From JADJPO01 sp046330955 (lineage in GTDB: Bacteria > Actinomycetota > Actinomycetes > Actinomycetales > Kineosporiaceae), in contig JAXLRT010000008.1 of the NCBI GenBank assembly GCA_046330955.1, positions 62,001 through 126,000 of the forward strand: a stretch of DNA of 64,000 nucleotides, in the 5' to 3' direction. Of this stretch, positions 43,268-51,897 are shown one piece after another. Each line of letters begins with the position of its first letter. The stretch's first letter is position 1. The position numbers were made by a program, and so were the translations under genes. The notes under the pieces are model-generated. The model was not told where the DNA came from. It worked only from the letters and a program-made list of their open reading frames with translations, and searched no databases.

Positions 43268-44701
43268 TCACACGCTCCAGGCAGAAAGCAGATCACCGGC
43301 ATCGAATACGAGGTCCAGCTCCGACGTCCGGGCGCCCGCGGGGCAGACTCCGATCAGCAGGGCTTGCTCATCGGCGCCCAGCCGTGTGCGCACCGCCATC
43401 AGCTCGCGAACCTCGCCGCTCGTGATCGGCTCGGCCCCTCGCCACTTCACCGTGCCGATCGCCGTGACACCCTGGCGGTCACGGGCCACGAGGTCGACCT
43501 CGACATCACCTCTTCGGTTCCACCACGCACCGACCGATTCGACACCCTGCAACCGAGGGTGCGAGGAGGCAAGGCGCCAAACCGACTCTCGAACAACCGG
43601 TTCGACGGCCACACCACGCCAGCTCTCCCAGGATCGCTCGAACCGGGCCAAGGCCAGGTCCGCACGGCCGCGCGCGATGTTGTCCACCTCTTCCTGGACG
43701 AAGGCGAACCAGAACCGTAGATAGGGATCGGTGATGACGTATCGACGCAGCTTGCTCGAGGCAGGAGATCCGGCCGGCACCTCGATCTCGACCATGCGCT
43801 TGGTTCGGGTCAACACGGTCAGCGCTCGGGTCAGGGCGGTGCGCGCCGCATTGTCCGCAGCGTCCGACATGCCGGCCACGACGTCGTTGAACGTCGGGAC
43901 GGCCACGGCCTGGGCACCGATCGCCCGTAAGACCGAGGCGGCGGCCGGTGAGTCCGGGAACTCTGCGGCCAAGGTCAACCGAGCAGTGACCACCAGGTCG
44001 CTGGTGTCCGACCCGAGTGCCTGCCGCACGTACTCGCGCGGCGACCCCGCGGCGACACAGCTGCGGACGAGGCGAGGGTAGCCTCCCGTGATCAGGTGGG
44101 CATCGAAGACCTCGATGGCGACGGCATCGGGCAGGGCCTGAGCGATCTCGGCCGGGTTCAGGGGCGGGACGACGAGGGGCTGCGCGCGACCGAAGAGTGG
44201 CCGATCGTGATCGTTCAGACGCTCCATCATGGCCAGGTCGGATCCCACCAGCACGAACAACACCGGCAGGTGCTCGAGCCGGGTGTCCCAGGCGACTTGG
44301 AGCTCGCCCTCCAGCGTGGCCGACTGCTCGACCGCCCAGGGGAACTCGTCGATGACCACGATGACGGGTCCGCCCCGGGCCACCAGCGCGATGCGATTCA
44401 ACGCCTCGGTCCACGTTGCCGGAGCAGCCCCGAAGAGCACCTCGGCGTCCGGAAATGGCACCCGCGCTTCGGACGTGGCTCGGGCCAGAGCCGCGAGCTG
44501 GTGGCCGGCGGGGGCACGCTTCACCGCCGTCAGGTAGACGTACGGCACCGCGGAGGCCTCGACAAACGCGGTGATCACGGTGGACTTGCCCACCTGACGC
44601 CGTCCCTGAACGGCCAGTAGTTGGCCGCGACCGGAGCGGCGCACGGCGTCCAGTCGCTGGGACAGATCCGACAGGAGCGGTCCCCGGCCATAAAGGTTCA
44701 T
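43268..44701 (-). CDS. AAA ATPase with DUF234-type C-terminus
   Basis: The protein has 477 residues from ATG 44701. It opens MNLYGRGPLLSDLSQRLDAV. Walker A is GRRQVGKSTVITAF near residue 34, Walker B is PVIVVIDEFPWAVE and LVGSDLAMMERL is the sensor. A winged-helix region (VPTFNDVVAGMSDAADNAAR) follows. The C-terminal DUF234 nuclease-like domain carries FVQEEVDNI, WWNRRGDVEVDLVARDRQG and AIGTVKWRGAEPITSGEV (D-x-n-K pattern). These archaeal-type STAND-like ATPases are mobile, standalone genes of unknown role. It interrupts the catabolic cluster and has its own AT-rich promoter. Confidence 0.9.
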   Translation of the reverse strand: MNLYGRGPLLSDLSQRLDAVRRSGRGQLLAVQGRRQVGKSTVITAFVEASAVPYVYLTAVKRAPAGHQLAALARATSEARVPFPDAEVLFGAAPATWTEALNRIALVARGGPVIVVIDEFPWAVEQSATLEGELQVAWDTRLEHLPVLFVLVGSDLAMMERLNDHDRPLFGRAQPLVVPPLNPAEIAQALPDAVAIEVFDAHLITGGYPRLVRSCVAAGSPREYVRQALGSDTSDLVVTARLTLAAEFPDSPAAASVLRAIGAQAVAVPTFNDVVAGMSDAADNAARTALTRALTVLTRTKRMVEIEVPAGSPASSKLRRYVITDPYLRFWFAFVQEEVDNIARGRADLALARFERSWESWRGVAVEPVVRESVWRLASSHPRLQGVESVGAWWNRRGDVEVDLVARDRQGVTAIGTVKWRGAEPITSGEVRELMAVRTRLGADEQALLIGVCPAGARTSELDLVFDAGDLLSAWSV

Positions 44702-44730
44702 TTTTGTATGTTACATGGATGCACCTTTAT
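44690..44730 (-). promoter_or_regulatory. AT-rich palindromic start region of the DUF234 ATPase gene
   Basis: ATAAAGGT (44690-44697) and ACCTTTAT (44723-44730) flank the ATG. Between them lies an unusually AT-rich stretch containing TAACAT about 6 bp before the ATG, compatible with a leaderless transcript. The base composition differs sharply from its surroundings. Confidence 0.4.
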
Positions 44731-44734
44731 TGAA

Positions 44735-46048
44735 TCAGGCGCGCAGCTTCTCGAGGTAGTCGGCGATCCGCTCGATGGCTTCGGTGAGCACCTTCACGTC
44801 CGGCAGGGTCACCAGGCGGAAGTGGTCGGGGTCGAACCAGTTGAAGCCGGTGCCGTGGGTGACCAGCAGCTTCTTGGCCCGCAGCAGGTCGATGACGAAC
44901 GCCTCGTCGTCCTTGATCGGGTACACGTCCGGGTCGAGCCGCGGGAAGCAGTAGAGCGCCCCCATCGGCTCGACGCAGCTCACCCCGGGGATCTCGTTGA
45001 GCAGCCGGGAGGCGAGCTTGGCCTGCTCGTAGAACCGGCCGCCCGGCACGATCAGCTCGTTGATCGACTGGTAGCCGCCGAGCGCGGTCTGGATCGCGTG
45101 CTGCGCCGGTACGTTCGAGCACATCCGCATGTTGGACAGCAGGGTCAGACCCTCGAGGAAGTCCTCGGCCAGGTGCTTCGGCCCCGAGATCATCACCCAG
45201 CCGGAGCGGTAGCCGCAGACCCGGTAGGCCTTCGACAGCCCCGAGAAGGTCAGGCAGAGGACGTCGTCCCCGGCGAAGGTCGCCGCGTGGTGGTGTACCG
45301 CATCGTCGAACAGGATCTTCTCGTAGATCTCGTCCGCCATGATCACCAGGTCGTGGCGGCGGGCGATGTCGACCAGCGCCCGCACCGTGGCCTCGCTGTA
45401 GACCGCACCGGTCGGGTTGTTGGGGTTGATGATCACCAGGGCGTGGGTGTTCTCGGTGATCTTCGACTCGATGTCGGCCAGATCGGGGTTCCAGCCGTTG
45501 GTCTCGTCGCATCGGTAGTGCACCGGGGTGCCACCCGACAGCGCCACGGCGCCGGTCCACAACGGGTAGTCCGGCGCCGGGACGAGGATCTCGTTGCCGT
45601 CGTCCAGGAAGGCCTGCAGCACCATGGTGATCAGCTCGCTGACCCCGTTGCCGATGAACACGTCGTCCACCGCGGTCTCGGTCAGCCCGCGGGACTGGTA
45701 GTACTGCGCCACCGCGGTGCGCGCCGAGTAGATGCCCCGCGAGTCGACGTAGCCCTGGGCGTCGGGCAGGTGGTGGATCATGTCCGCCACGATCGCCTCG
45801 GGCGCCTGGAACCCGAATGGCGCGGTGTTGCCGATGTTCAGCTTGAGGATCTTGTGGCCCTCGGCCTCGAGTCGCTGCGCCTCGACCAGGATGGGCCCCC
45901 GGACGTCATAGCGGACGTGCTGCAGCTTCTTGCTCTGAATGATCCGGCGCATGAGGTGCAGTCTCTCAGCCCCGTCCAGCGAATTGTGGCCCGGTGCGCC
46001 GACCGGGGTGGTCGGGACGCCGAGAGCCGGCGCCGCGGCGTCCGGCAT
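44735..46048 (-). CDS. Pyridoxal-phosphate aminotransferase (AlaA-like, alanine/aspartate type)
   Basis: The protein has 437 residues from ATG 46048; a later ATG at 45952 (MRRIIQSKKLQHVRYDVRGP) matches the usual family start, and the 32 extra residues are of low complexity. Fold-type I motifs are LKLNIGNTAPFGFQAPE, NGVSELITMVLQAFLDDGNE, VPAPDYPLWT, NPNNPTGAVYS, ADEIYEK and the PLP Lys in TFSGLSKAYRVCGYRSGW, with the substrate Arg in DHFRLVTLP. Close relatives make alanine from pyruvate and glutamate. It may be housekeeping rather than part of the regulon. A 109-bp repeat lies just upstream. Confidence 0.92.
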   Translation of the reverse strand: MPDAAAPALGVPTTPVGAPGHNSLDGAERLHLMRRIIQSKKLQHVRYDVRGPILVEAQRLEAEGHKILKLNIGNTAPFGFQAPEAIVADMIHHLPDAQGYVDSRGIYSARTAVAQYYQSRGLTETAVDDVFIGNGVSELITMVLQAFLDDGNEILVPAPDYPLWTGAVALSGGTPVHYRCDETNGWNPDLADIESKITENTHALVIINPNNPTGAVYSEATVRALVDIARRHDLVIMADEIYEKILFDDAVHHHAATFAGDDVLCLTFSGLSKAYRVCGYRSGWVMISGPKHLAEDFLEGLTLLSNMRMCSNVPAQHAIQTALGGYQSINELIVPGGRFYEQAKLASRLLNEIPGVSCVEPMGALYCFPRLDPDVYPIKDDEAFVIDLLRAKKLLVTHGTGFNWFDPDHFRLVTLPDVKVLTEAIERIADYLEKLRA

Positions 46049-46090
46049 GCCTTCGTGATCGCGGCATCGTCGCCAGGCACGCTCGCCCGT

Positions 46091-46199
46091 GATCACGTTG
46101 AAGATCACGTTGAGGGATTCGTGTCGCTTCGAAGATCACGTTGAAGGTTTCGTCTGCGAGGACCCGACGATTCCACGCATCGTGATCTTCAACGTGATC
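46091..46199. repeat. 109-bp palindromic intergenic repeat, copy B
   Basis: It has the same length and spacing of GATCACGTTGA units (offsets 0, 12, 43, then inverted at the end) as copy A at 19504. Its right end supplies the TGA stop of the PuuD-like gene (CATGATCACG read on the minus strand). Confidence 0.8.
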
Positions 46200-46944
46200 A
46201 TGGGTGGGCGGCGGCGCGCACGTGGGCGGCGAAGATCACTGCCTGATCGGGGTTCTCGCGGGCGGTGTCCTCCGGGTGCCACTGCACGCCGAGGAACCAG
46301 CCGGACGCCGCGGGCAGCGCGTAGGCCTCGGGGGTGCCGTCCTCGGCCCGGGCGATCACCACCATGCCCTCACCGGGCACATCGACGCACTGGTGGTGGT
46401 AGCAGGACACCGCGATCTTCTGACTCGGAACCACCTCGGCCAGAACCGAATCCGGCTCGACGCTCACCTGGTGCACGTGGTGGCGGTGATCGGCGCGGAC
46501 GGCGTCCGGCAGGTCACCCATGTGCTGCACCAAACTGCCGCCCCGGGCCACGGTCACCACCTGCAAGCCCCGGCAGATCGCCAGCAACGGCACCCCGTCG
46601 GCCAGGCACACCCGCGCCAGCGCCAGGTCGAAGGCATCCTGCTCGACGTCGACGTCGTAGAGCTCCTCGTGCTCGCCCTGGCCGGACCAGCGCGCGGCGA
46701 GGTCGCCCCCGCCGGGCAGCAGGACGCCGTCCGCGAACGCGATCCGCGAGCGCACCTCGGCGTCGCTCACCACGCCACCCGGGGCGTGCGGGTGGATCAC
46801 CACTGGCTCACCCCCGGCGGCGTACACCGCCTCGATCAGCTTGCGCGCACTGACCTCGGCGGCGTAGCGCAGCGCGGAGGCGCTGGCCGAGAACCGGGCC
46901 GGGATCGCGATCAGCGGACGGCGGCGCGCGTCACGAAACGGCAT
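46198..46944 (-). CDS. Class I glutamine-amidotransferase-like gamma-glutamyl hydrolase (PuuD type)
   Basis: The protein has 248 residues from ATG 46944. The catalytic Cys lies in PLLAICRGLQVVTVARGGSL and His-Glu in GWFLGVQWHPEDTA. VLLPGGGDLAARW is the peptidase C26 signature. The family hydrolyses gamma-glutamyl-GABA (PuuD) and similar gamma-glutamyl amides. It starts 1 bp after the FAH-family stop, so it is co-transcribed. With the GS-like ligase it would form the attach and remove ends of a gamma-glutamylated pathway (inference). Its stop is provided by the 109-bp repeat. Confidence 0.88.
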   Translation of the reverse strand: MPFRDARRRPLIAIPARFSASASALRYAAEVSARKLIEAVYAAGGEPVVIHPHAPGGVVSDAEVRSRIAFADGVLLPGGGDLAARWSGQGEHEELYDVDVEQDAFDLALARVCLADGVPLLAICRGLQVVTVARGGSLVQHMGDLPDAVRADHRHHVHQVSVEPDSVLAEVVPSQKIAVSCYHHQCVDVPGEGMVVIARAEDGTPEAYALPAASGWFLGVQWHPEDTARENPDQAVIFAAHVRAAAHP

Positions 46945-46945
46945 C

Positions 46946-47809
46946 TCACTGACCCGCGGGCTTCGGCTTGCGGATGCCGCGGAACTCCCAGTCGCCGCCC
47001 TGCGCCGTCGAGAGCACCTCTTCGCTCTCGGTCGGCTGCGCCCCCACATCGGTGCGGATCGGCGTCGGTCCCTCGACGATGTGGTTGCGCAACGTGCCCA
47101 GGCCCTCGACCTCGACCTCGACCACGTCGCCCGGATAGACCGTGCGCGAGATCGCCGGGGTGCCGCTGAACAACAGGTCGCCGGGCTGCAGCGTGATGGT
47201 GCGGGCGATGTCGGCGACGAGATAGTGCATGTCCCACTCCATCTCGTTGGTGGTGCCGTCCTGCCTCACCACCCCGTTGACCCGGGTCTGGATGCCCTTG
47301 CCGCGGTAGTCCCAGCCCTCGACGATGCCGGGGCCGACCGGCGCTAGGGTGTCGGCGCCCTTGACCCGCAGCATCGACCCGGAGTCGGTGTCGCGGAAGT
47401 CGTGCAAGCCGTAGTCGTTGCCGATCGTGAAGCCGCGGATGTAGTCGCCCGCCTCGGCCGGCGCGATGTTGCGGCAGGTGCGCCCGATGACGATGACGAT
47501 CTCGCCCTCGTAGTTCAGCCACTTACAGCCGACCGGCCGGACGACGGCACCCTCGTGGGCGTTGAGCGCCGAGACCGGCTTGTGGAAGTACGTCGGCGCG
47601 GGCGGCAGGCTGGTCATCATCTCCTTGACCCGGGAGAGGTAGTTCAGGTGCACACACACGATCTTGGACGGCGTCACCGGCGGCAGGTGGACGGCGTCCG
47701 CGATCGCCACCTCGCGACCGTCCCCGGCACGCAACGTCTCGCCGTCCCGGACGACGTCGACGGCATTGCCGTCCAGCAGGATCCGGCGGTACTCACGCAA
47801 CGGGCTCAA
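46946..47809 (-). CDS. Fumarylacetoacetate hydrolase-family enzyme (HpaG-like)
   Basis: The protein has 287 residues from TTG 47809, with GAGGGAG 7 bases upstream; no ATG or GTG fits. FAH-fold motifs are PSKIVCVHLNYLSRV, YFHKPVSALNAHEGAVVRP, LNYEGEIVIVIGRTCRNI (metal Glu), TIGNDYGLHDFR (metal Asp), KGADTLAPVGPGIV and DLLFSGTPA. Such enzymes are decarboxylases, isomerases or hydratases of meta-cleavage products, for example HpaG in the homoprotocatechuate path, which fits the HpaD-like dioxygenase nearby. It forms an operon with the PuuD-like gene. A degenerate regulon site lies at 47845. Confidence 0.9.
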   Translation of the reverse strand: MSPLREYRRILLDGNAVDVVRDGETLRAGDGREVAIADAVHLPPVTPSKIVCVHLNYLSRVKEMMTSLPPAPTYFHKPVSALNAHEGAVVRPVGCKWLNYEGEIVIVIGRTCRNIAPAEAGDYIRGFTIGNDYGLHDFRDTDSGSMLRVKGADTLAPVGPGIVEGWDYRGKGIQTRVNGVVRQDGTTNEMEWDMHYLVADIARTITLQPGDLLFSGTPAISRTVYPGDVVEVEVEGLGTLRNHIVEGPTPIRTDVGAQPTESEEVLSTAQGGDWEFRGIRKPKPAGQ

Positions 47810-47844
47810 CGACAGACTCCCTCAGCTGGTGACGACGGTTCGAT

Positions 47845-47860
47845 CGTCAGGGTCCGAACG
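47845..47860. promoter_or_regulatory. Degenerate regulon site (CGTCAG-GGTC-CGAACG)
   Basis: The right half CGAACG is exact; the left half matches CGTTYG at four of six positions. The spacing of 4 is as at the other sites. It lies 36 bp upstream of the FAH-family TTG start. Confidence 0.4.
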
Positions 47861-47905
47861 ATACGTTGGGGCGCAGTGTCGGCGCCAGTGCCTGAGACAC
47901 CTCGC

Positions 47906-47974
47906 CGTGATCACCGCGAGATCGCAGTCTGCCACCGGCACACCGGAGCAGACAGCGAACTAACGGTGATCATG
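47906..47974. repeat. 69-bp palindromic intergenic repeat, copy D
   Basis: Same length and layout as copy C at 36567: CGTGATC at one end, GATCATG at the other, inner arms GATCGCAGTCTGC and GCAGACAGCGAAC (degenerate). It overlaps the Fic gene end, supplying its last codons and TAG stop. Confidence 0.8.
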
Positions 47975-49180
47975 ATGGGCGCGGCCGAGCAGCACATCCC
48001 AGACCCGTGGAGCGTGATACCGGCGCGCATAGGTTGCTTCGCCGATGGCCGCGAGCAGGCCGAGGTCGACGAGTTGATCGACCAGTCGGCCGATTCGTTG
48101 CGTGCTGAGTCCGAGGGCGGCAGCCGCCTCGGCGATCGAGAAGGACGGCGTGGCAACCGCATGATCGACCAGTTGCCGAGCAGAGTCGGCTCGCAACGAC
48201 GAGGAGCGCACCACGCGCCGAAGTTCGTCCCGGACGTCGATCAAGGCACTCAACTGCGCGTGGGTATCGGTTGCGGAGGCCTGGATACCAGCAGCGAAGA
48301 AGCCGATGTAGGCATCCCACTCACCGGCAGCACTCACCCCGAACAAGCAGTCGTAGTACTCCGAGCGCCGAGCCTCGAACCACGGCGACACGGTGAGAGT
48401 TGGCTCGGTGATCGCGCCGTTCAGGAGCAGCGTGACAACGATCAGCAGCCGCCCGAGGCGACCGTTGCCATCCTGAAACGGGTGCAATGCCTCGAACTGG
48501 TAATGCGACATCGCGGCGGTCACGACAGGATCGAAGGCCCCCTCACGCCCGCGGCCCGAGATCCATGCCAACAGATCGCCGACCCGTGCTCGCAGATCCG
48601 GCCCCGGCGGTGGCGGGATGTAGCGCGCAGCGTGCACCGGCAGCGATCGGTGGTCGGCGTCGGCGCGCCGCCCAACCACCACCTGCTCCGGACGGAGCAT
48701 GCCAGGGTGACGTGCCCCGGACGGCGTGTCGGCCACCAACATTCCCTGAAGTTCCTCGAGCAGCCCGACGGTGAGTGAACGACCGGCGTCCAGTGCCCCG
48801 TAGGCAGCCTCGGCCATCGCCACATAGTTGAGGATCTCGCGCAGATCATCGCTCAACGGGTTGGCGGTGTCCGCCGCGAGCACCTGATCGAACGGAGCGT
48901 AAGTGCCCTCCAGGGCAGAGGTCGCCTGGGCCTCGCGGCGCAGCGAGGGCAGGCGCAGTAGCTGCGGGTTGGGCAGGCGGCGAGCCGTGGCGTCCAAGCC
49001 GGCGAGCGCCGCGCGCGCTGCCGCAACCTGCCGGTACGTGGCTCCGGACAGATCGGGCTCGACCTCGGGCAGGGGCGCCGGCATGAAGGCGGAATGCTCC
49101 CAGACGCCATGGTGCGGGTCGGTGCCACTGATCCGCACCAGCTGGCCGGTTGCCTCGTTGACGAACAATCTCAGGTCCAC
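47960..49180 (-). CDS. Fic-domain AMP-transferase-like protein
   Basis: The protein has 406 residues from an initiation codon at 49180 (MDLRLFVNEATG). The N-terminal inhibitory helix motif (S/T)xxxE(G/N) appears as TSALEG (in EAQATSALEGTYAPFDQ), so it is a class II self-inhibited Fic protein. The catalytic loop HPFQDGNGRLGRLLI has the active-site His and anion-binding Arg. The C-terminal winged helix FSIAEAAAALGLSTQRIGRLVDQL is DNA-binding-like. Fic proteins transfer AMP to target Tyr/Thr hydroxyls; the target is unknown. It sits inside the catabolic cluster but looks independent. Its 3' end lies in the 69-bp repeat. Confidence 0.93.
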   Translation of the reverse strand: MDLRLFVNEATGQLVRISGTDPHHGVWEHSAFMPAPLPEVEPDLSGATYRQVAAARAALAGLDATARRLPNPQLLRLPSLRREAQATSALEGTYAPFDQVLAADTANPLSDDLREILNYVAMAEAAYGALDAGRSLTVGLLEELQGMLVADTPSGARHPGMLRPEQVVVGRRADADHRSLPVHAARYIPPPPGPDLRARVGDLLAWISGRGREGAFDPVVTAAMSHYQFEALHPFQDGNGRLGRLLIVVTLLLNGAITEPTLTVSPWFEARRSEYYDCLFGVSAAGEWDAYIGFFAAGIQASATDTHAQLSALIDVRDELRRVVRSSSLRADSARQLVDHAVATPSFSIAEAAAALGLSTQRIGRLVDQLVDLGLLAAIGEATYARRYHAPRVWDVLLGRAHHDHR

Positions 49181-49230
49181 ATTGAAACCCTACTGGCATT
49201 TCTGTTTCATTCCACTGCTGTGATTCCAAC

Positions 49231-50241
49231 TCAACCGGCGGCGGGGACGTCGTGGGCACCGGCGGTAGCAGCCTTCTGGCGCAGGGTGTCGGCGTCGATC
49301 TCGGTGCGGTGCGGGCGGGGGAAGCCACCCTCGGGCCGGTCGAACCACAGGTGCACCTGCCCGGTGCCGATCGAGTTCTCGTACGCGCCGTACTGCCGCG
49401 ACGGCGCGGTCAGGTCGGACTCGCCGAGCGCGCCGGCCATCATCAGGTAGTGGGCGAACATCGCCTCGGGCCGGTAGCGCATGAAGTCGTCCATGGTGGC
49501 CAGCACCCGGGCGTGATCACCGGCCGCGAACCACTCCAGGCGTTGCCGGTCGGCCTGGTAGGCCTCGGGGGTGTGGATGTGCTCCGGGGCGGCCGCCTCG
49601 TGGTCGCGCAGCTGACGCAGCTTCCAGAAGGTGTGCGACAGCGCGCCGGAGGCGATCAGGATGACCTTGCGGTCGGTCGCCGCGATGGCATCGCCGAGCG
49701 CCCGGCCGGCCCGCAGGAAGTCCTCCCGGTCGCCGGTCTGACACACCGACACCGCGATCCACCGCTTGTCACGCCCGGTGTTCAGCCCCTCGCCCAGGCC
49801 CGCACCGGACGCCGTCCCCAGGCCCTCGCCCAGGAACTTCCACATGTTCAGCATCGGGTAGTACATCGGCAGGTAGGGGTCGTCGTTCGCCGTGATCCAG
49901 GTGCCGTGGGCGTCGGCCTGCGCCGCCATCGCGTGCGCCAGCTCGGGGTCGCCGCGCCAGTCGTAGGGCACCCGGCACATGCCGCGCGGCAGTTCCTCGG
50001 CGGTGAACAGCCCGGCCCGCCGGTCCTGCGCGGTGACCACGAACTCGACGGTGGTGAACCAGTGCGAGTCGAGCACCACGACGGTGTCGTAGTCGAGGGT
50101 CTCGAAGACGTCGCGGCGCAGGTCGTGCAACCCCTGCACCAGCGTGGTGTCCCCCGGCCCGTACAGCTCGTGCCGAACCGCCTCGGGCAGCATGATCGTC
50201 GGGACGTGGGCCAGCAGGCCGGCCCCCACCACTTCACCCAT
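49231..50241 (-). CDS. LigB-family extradiol ring-cleavage dioxygenase (HpaD-like)
   Basis: The protein has 336 residues from ATG 50241, 1 bp after the ALDH stop. The class III extradiol fold shows iron-ligand candidates His12 in GAGLLAHVPTIM, His60 in VVVLDSHWFTT and a later acidic ligand. ASGALSHTFWKL carries the catalytic-type His. The overall pattern, including YDWRGDPELAHAM, resembles homoprotocatechuate 2,3-dioxygenase. It would open a catechol ring using Fe(II) and O2. Together with the aldehyde dehydrogenase and FAH enzyme it forms a meta-cleavage set; the exact catechol is inferred only by similarity. Confidence 0.88.
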   Translation of the reverse strand: MGEVVGAGLLAHVPTIMLPEAVRHELYGPGDTTLVQGLHDLRRDVFETLDYDTVVVLDSHWFTTVEFVVTAQDRRAGLFTAEELPRGMCRVPYDWRGDPELAHAMAAQADAHGTWITANDDPYLPMYYPMLNMWKFLGEGLGTASGAGLGEGLNTGRDKRWIAVSVCQTGDREDFLRAGRALGDAIAATDRKVILIASGALSHTFWKLRQLRDHEAAAPEHIHTPEAYQADRQRLEWFAAGDHARVLATMDDFMRYRPEAMFAHYLMMAGALGESDLTAPSRQYGAYENSIGTGQVHLWFDRPEGGFPRPHRTEIDADTLRQKAATAGAHDVPAAG

Positions 50242-50242
50242 C

Positions 50243-51757
50243 TCAGCTCTCCTCGGACGCAGTCCACCCGCGCGGGGCGAACACGGTGTTCTTGATGTCG
50301 GTGTAGAAGTCGAACGACCAGACGCCACCCTCGCGCCCGATGCCGGACTTGCCGTTGCCGCCGAACGGTGCCCCCAGGTCACGGACGAAGAAGCAGTTCA
50401 CCCACACCGTGCCCGCGTTGAGCCGGGCCGAAACCCGTTCGGCGCGTTCGGGATTGCCGGTGACCAGGGTGGCGGCGAGGCCGAACCGGGTGGTGTTGGC
50501 CATCGCCACGGCCTCGGCCTCGTCGGCGAAGGTCTGCACCGTCAGCACCGGGCCGAAGACCTCCTCGGTGAGGATCTCGCAGCCCGGCGCCGCGCCGGTC
50601 AGGATCGTGGGGCTGAAGTAGAGGCCACCGAGTTCGGTGTTCGGCCCACCCCCCAGGACGACGCGCGCGCCGTCCGCGATCGCCCGCTCGACGAAGCCGC
50701 GCACCCGCTCGAAGTGCGCCCGCGAGACCAGGGCCGAGATGTCGGTGGCCTCGTCGCGCGGGTCGCCCTGGCGGATGGTCTTCGCCTTGGCCACAACGCG
50801 TTCGAGGAAGGTGTCGTGGATCGACTCGTGCACCAGGATCCGGAACGCGCCCAGGCAGACCTGCCCGGCGTTGTCGAACTGCTCGACCGCGAGGTCGACG
50901 GCCAGGTCGAGGTCGCAGTCCTCGAAGACCACCAGCGGCGACTTGCCGCCCAGCTCGAACGACAGCGGCACGATGTTCGGCGCGGCGGCAGCGGCGATCA
51001 CGCCGGCGGTCGGCACCGAGCCGGTGAAGCTGAGCCGGTTGATGCCGGGGTGTCGGGTCAGCGGCGCCCCGGCGTCCGCGCCGGTGCCCTGGACGACGTT
51101 GAACACCCCGTCCGGCACGCCCGCCTCGGCCATGATGTCGGCCAGCAGGCTGGCGGTCAGCGGCGCCCACTCCGGCGGCTTGAGCACCACGGTGTTGCCG
51201 GCGGCCAGCGCCGGGCCGATCCGCCAGGTGGCCAGCATCAGCGGCGCATTCCACGGCGTGATGATCGCGACCACGCCGGCGGGGTCGTACGTGATGCGCT
51301 CGCGGTGGCCGCGCACCTCCATCTCGGGATGGGCCAGCTGGTGCTCGGCGAAGTCGGCGAAGTAGCGGAAGTTCATCGCCACCCGCGGCATGACGCCGCG
51401 TCGGTGGCTGCGGATCAGCGAACCGTTGTCGCGGGTCTCGACCCGGGACAGGTCCTCCACCCGGGCCTCGACGCCCTCGGCCACCCGGCGCAGGATCGCC
51501 GAGCGTTCGGCCACCGGTAGCGCCGCCCAGGCCGGGAAGGCGGCCCGGGCCGCGGCGACGGCGGCATCGACCTCGGCCTGACCGCCCGCGCAGACCTGGG
51601 CGATCTCGGCCTCGTCGATCGGCGAGACATCGCGGAACGTCGCGGACGGCGCGGACGTCGTCACCGAGGCCACACGTCGGCCACCGATCCAGTGCCGGAC
51701 GTCGACCGGCACGCCCTCGACCTCGACCGTGTACGGATGCGTGTCATCGACCTGCAA
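50243..51757 (-). CDS. Aldehyde dehydrogenase (HpaE/semialdehyde type)
   Basis: The protein has 504 residues from TTG 51757, after GAGG with 10 bases spacing. The frame is open to 51874 but that stretch contains operator site 2, so the shorter start is preferred. NAD-dependent ALDH motifs are TPWNAPLMLATWRIGPALAAG, FTGSVPTAG (cofactor loop), FELGGKSPLVVFED (catalytic Glu), NAGQVCLGAFRILV (catalytic Cys) and TEEVFGPVLTVQTF. Resemblance is to 5-carboxymethyl-2-hydroxymuconate semialdehyde dehydrogenase, fitting the HpaD-like enzyme it is coupled to. A PuuC-like amine-derived aldehyde role is the alternative. Confidence 0.92.
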   Translation of the reverse strand: MQVDDTHPYTVEVEGVPVDVRHWIGGRRVASVTTSAPSATFRDVSPIDEAEIAQVCAGGQAEVDAAVAAARAAFPAWAALPVAERSAILRRVAEGVEARVEDLSRVETRDNGSLIRSHRRGVMPRVAMNFRYFADFAEHQLAHPEMEVRGHRERITYDPAGVVAIITPWNAPLMLATWRIGPALAAGNTVVLKPPEWAPLTASLLADIMAEAGVPDGVFNVVQGTGADAGAPLTRHPGINRLSFTGSVPTAGVIAAAAAPNIVPLSFELGGKSPLVVFEDCDLDLAVDLAVEQFDNAGQVCLGAFRILVHESIHDTFLERVVAKAKTIRQGDPRDEATDISALVSRAHFERVRGFVERAIADGARVVLGGGPNTELGGLYFSPTILTGAAPGCEILTEEVFGPVLTVQTFADEAEAVAMANTTRFGLAATLVTGNPERAERVSARLNAGTVWVNCFFVRDLGAPFGGNGKSGIGREGGVWSFDFYTDIKNTVFAPRGWTASEES

Positions 51758-51832
51758 CGGGTCACCGCCTCGACTCTGGAGCTGTGGCAGCACCGGCTGC
51801 TGCCCGGATGGGGGTCCGCCGGACCAGAAAAT

Positions 51833-51848
51833 CGTTCGGGGCCAAACG
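51833..51848. promoter_or_regulatory. Shared operator site 2 (CGTTCG-GGGC-CAAACG)
   Basis: Reads CGTTTG-GCCC-CGAACG on the minus strand. It lies 75 bp upstream of the ALDH/dioxygenase operon, in the gap after the Rieske gene. Confidence 0.7.
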
Positions 51849-51897
51849 GTATGTCCCCTTCGGCGACCGGTCAAGGGCAGGCGACCCCGCCCGATCG

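Noticed and set aside
51758..51874. N-terminal extension of the aldehyde dehydrogenase
   Set aside because: It would include operator site 2, is of low complexity and exceeds normal family length.
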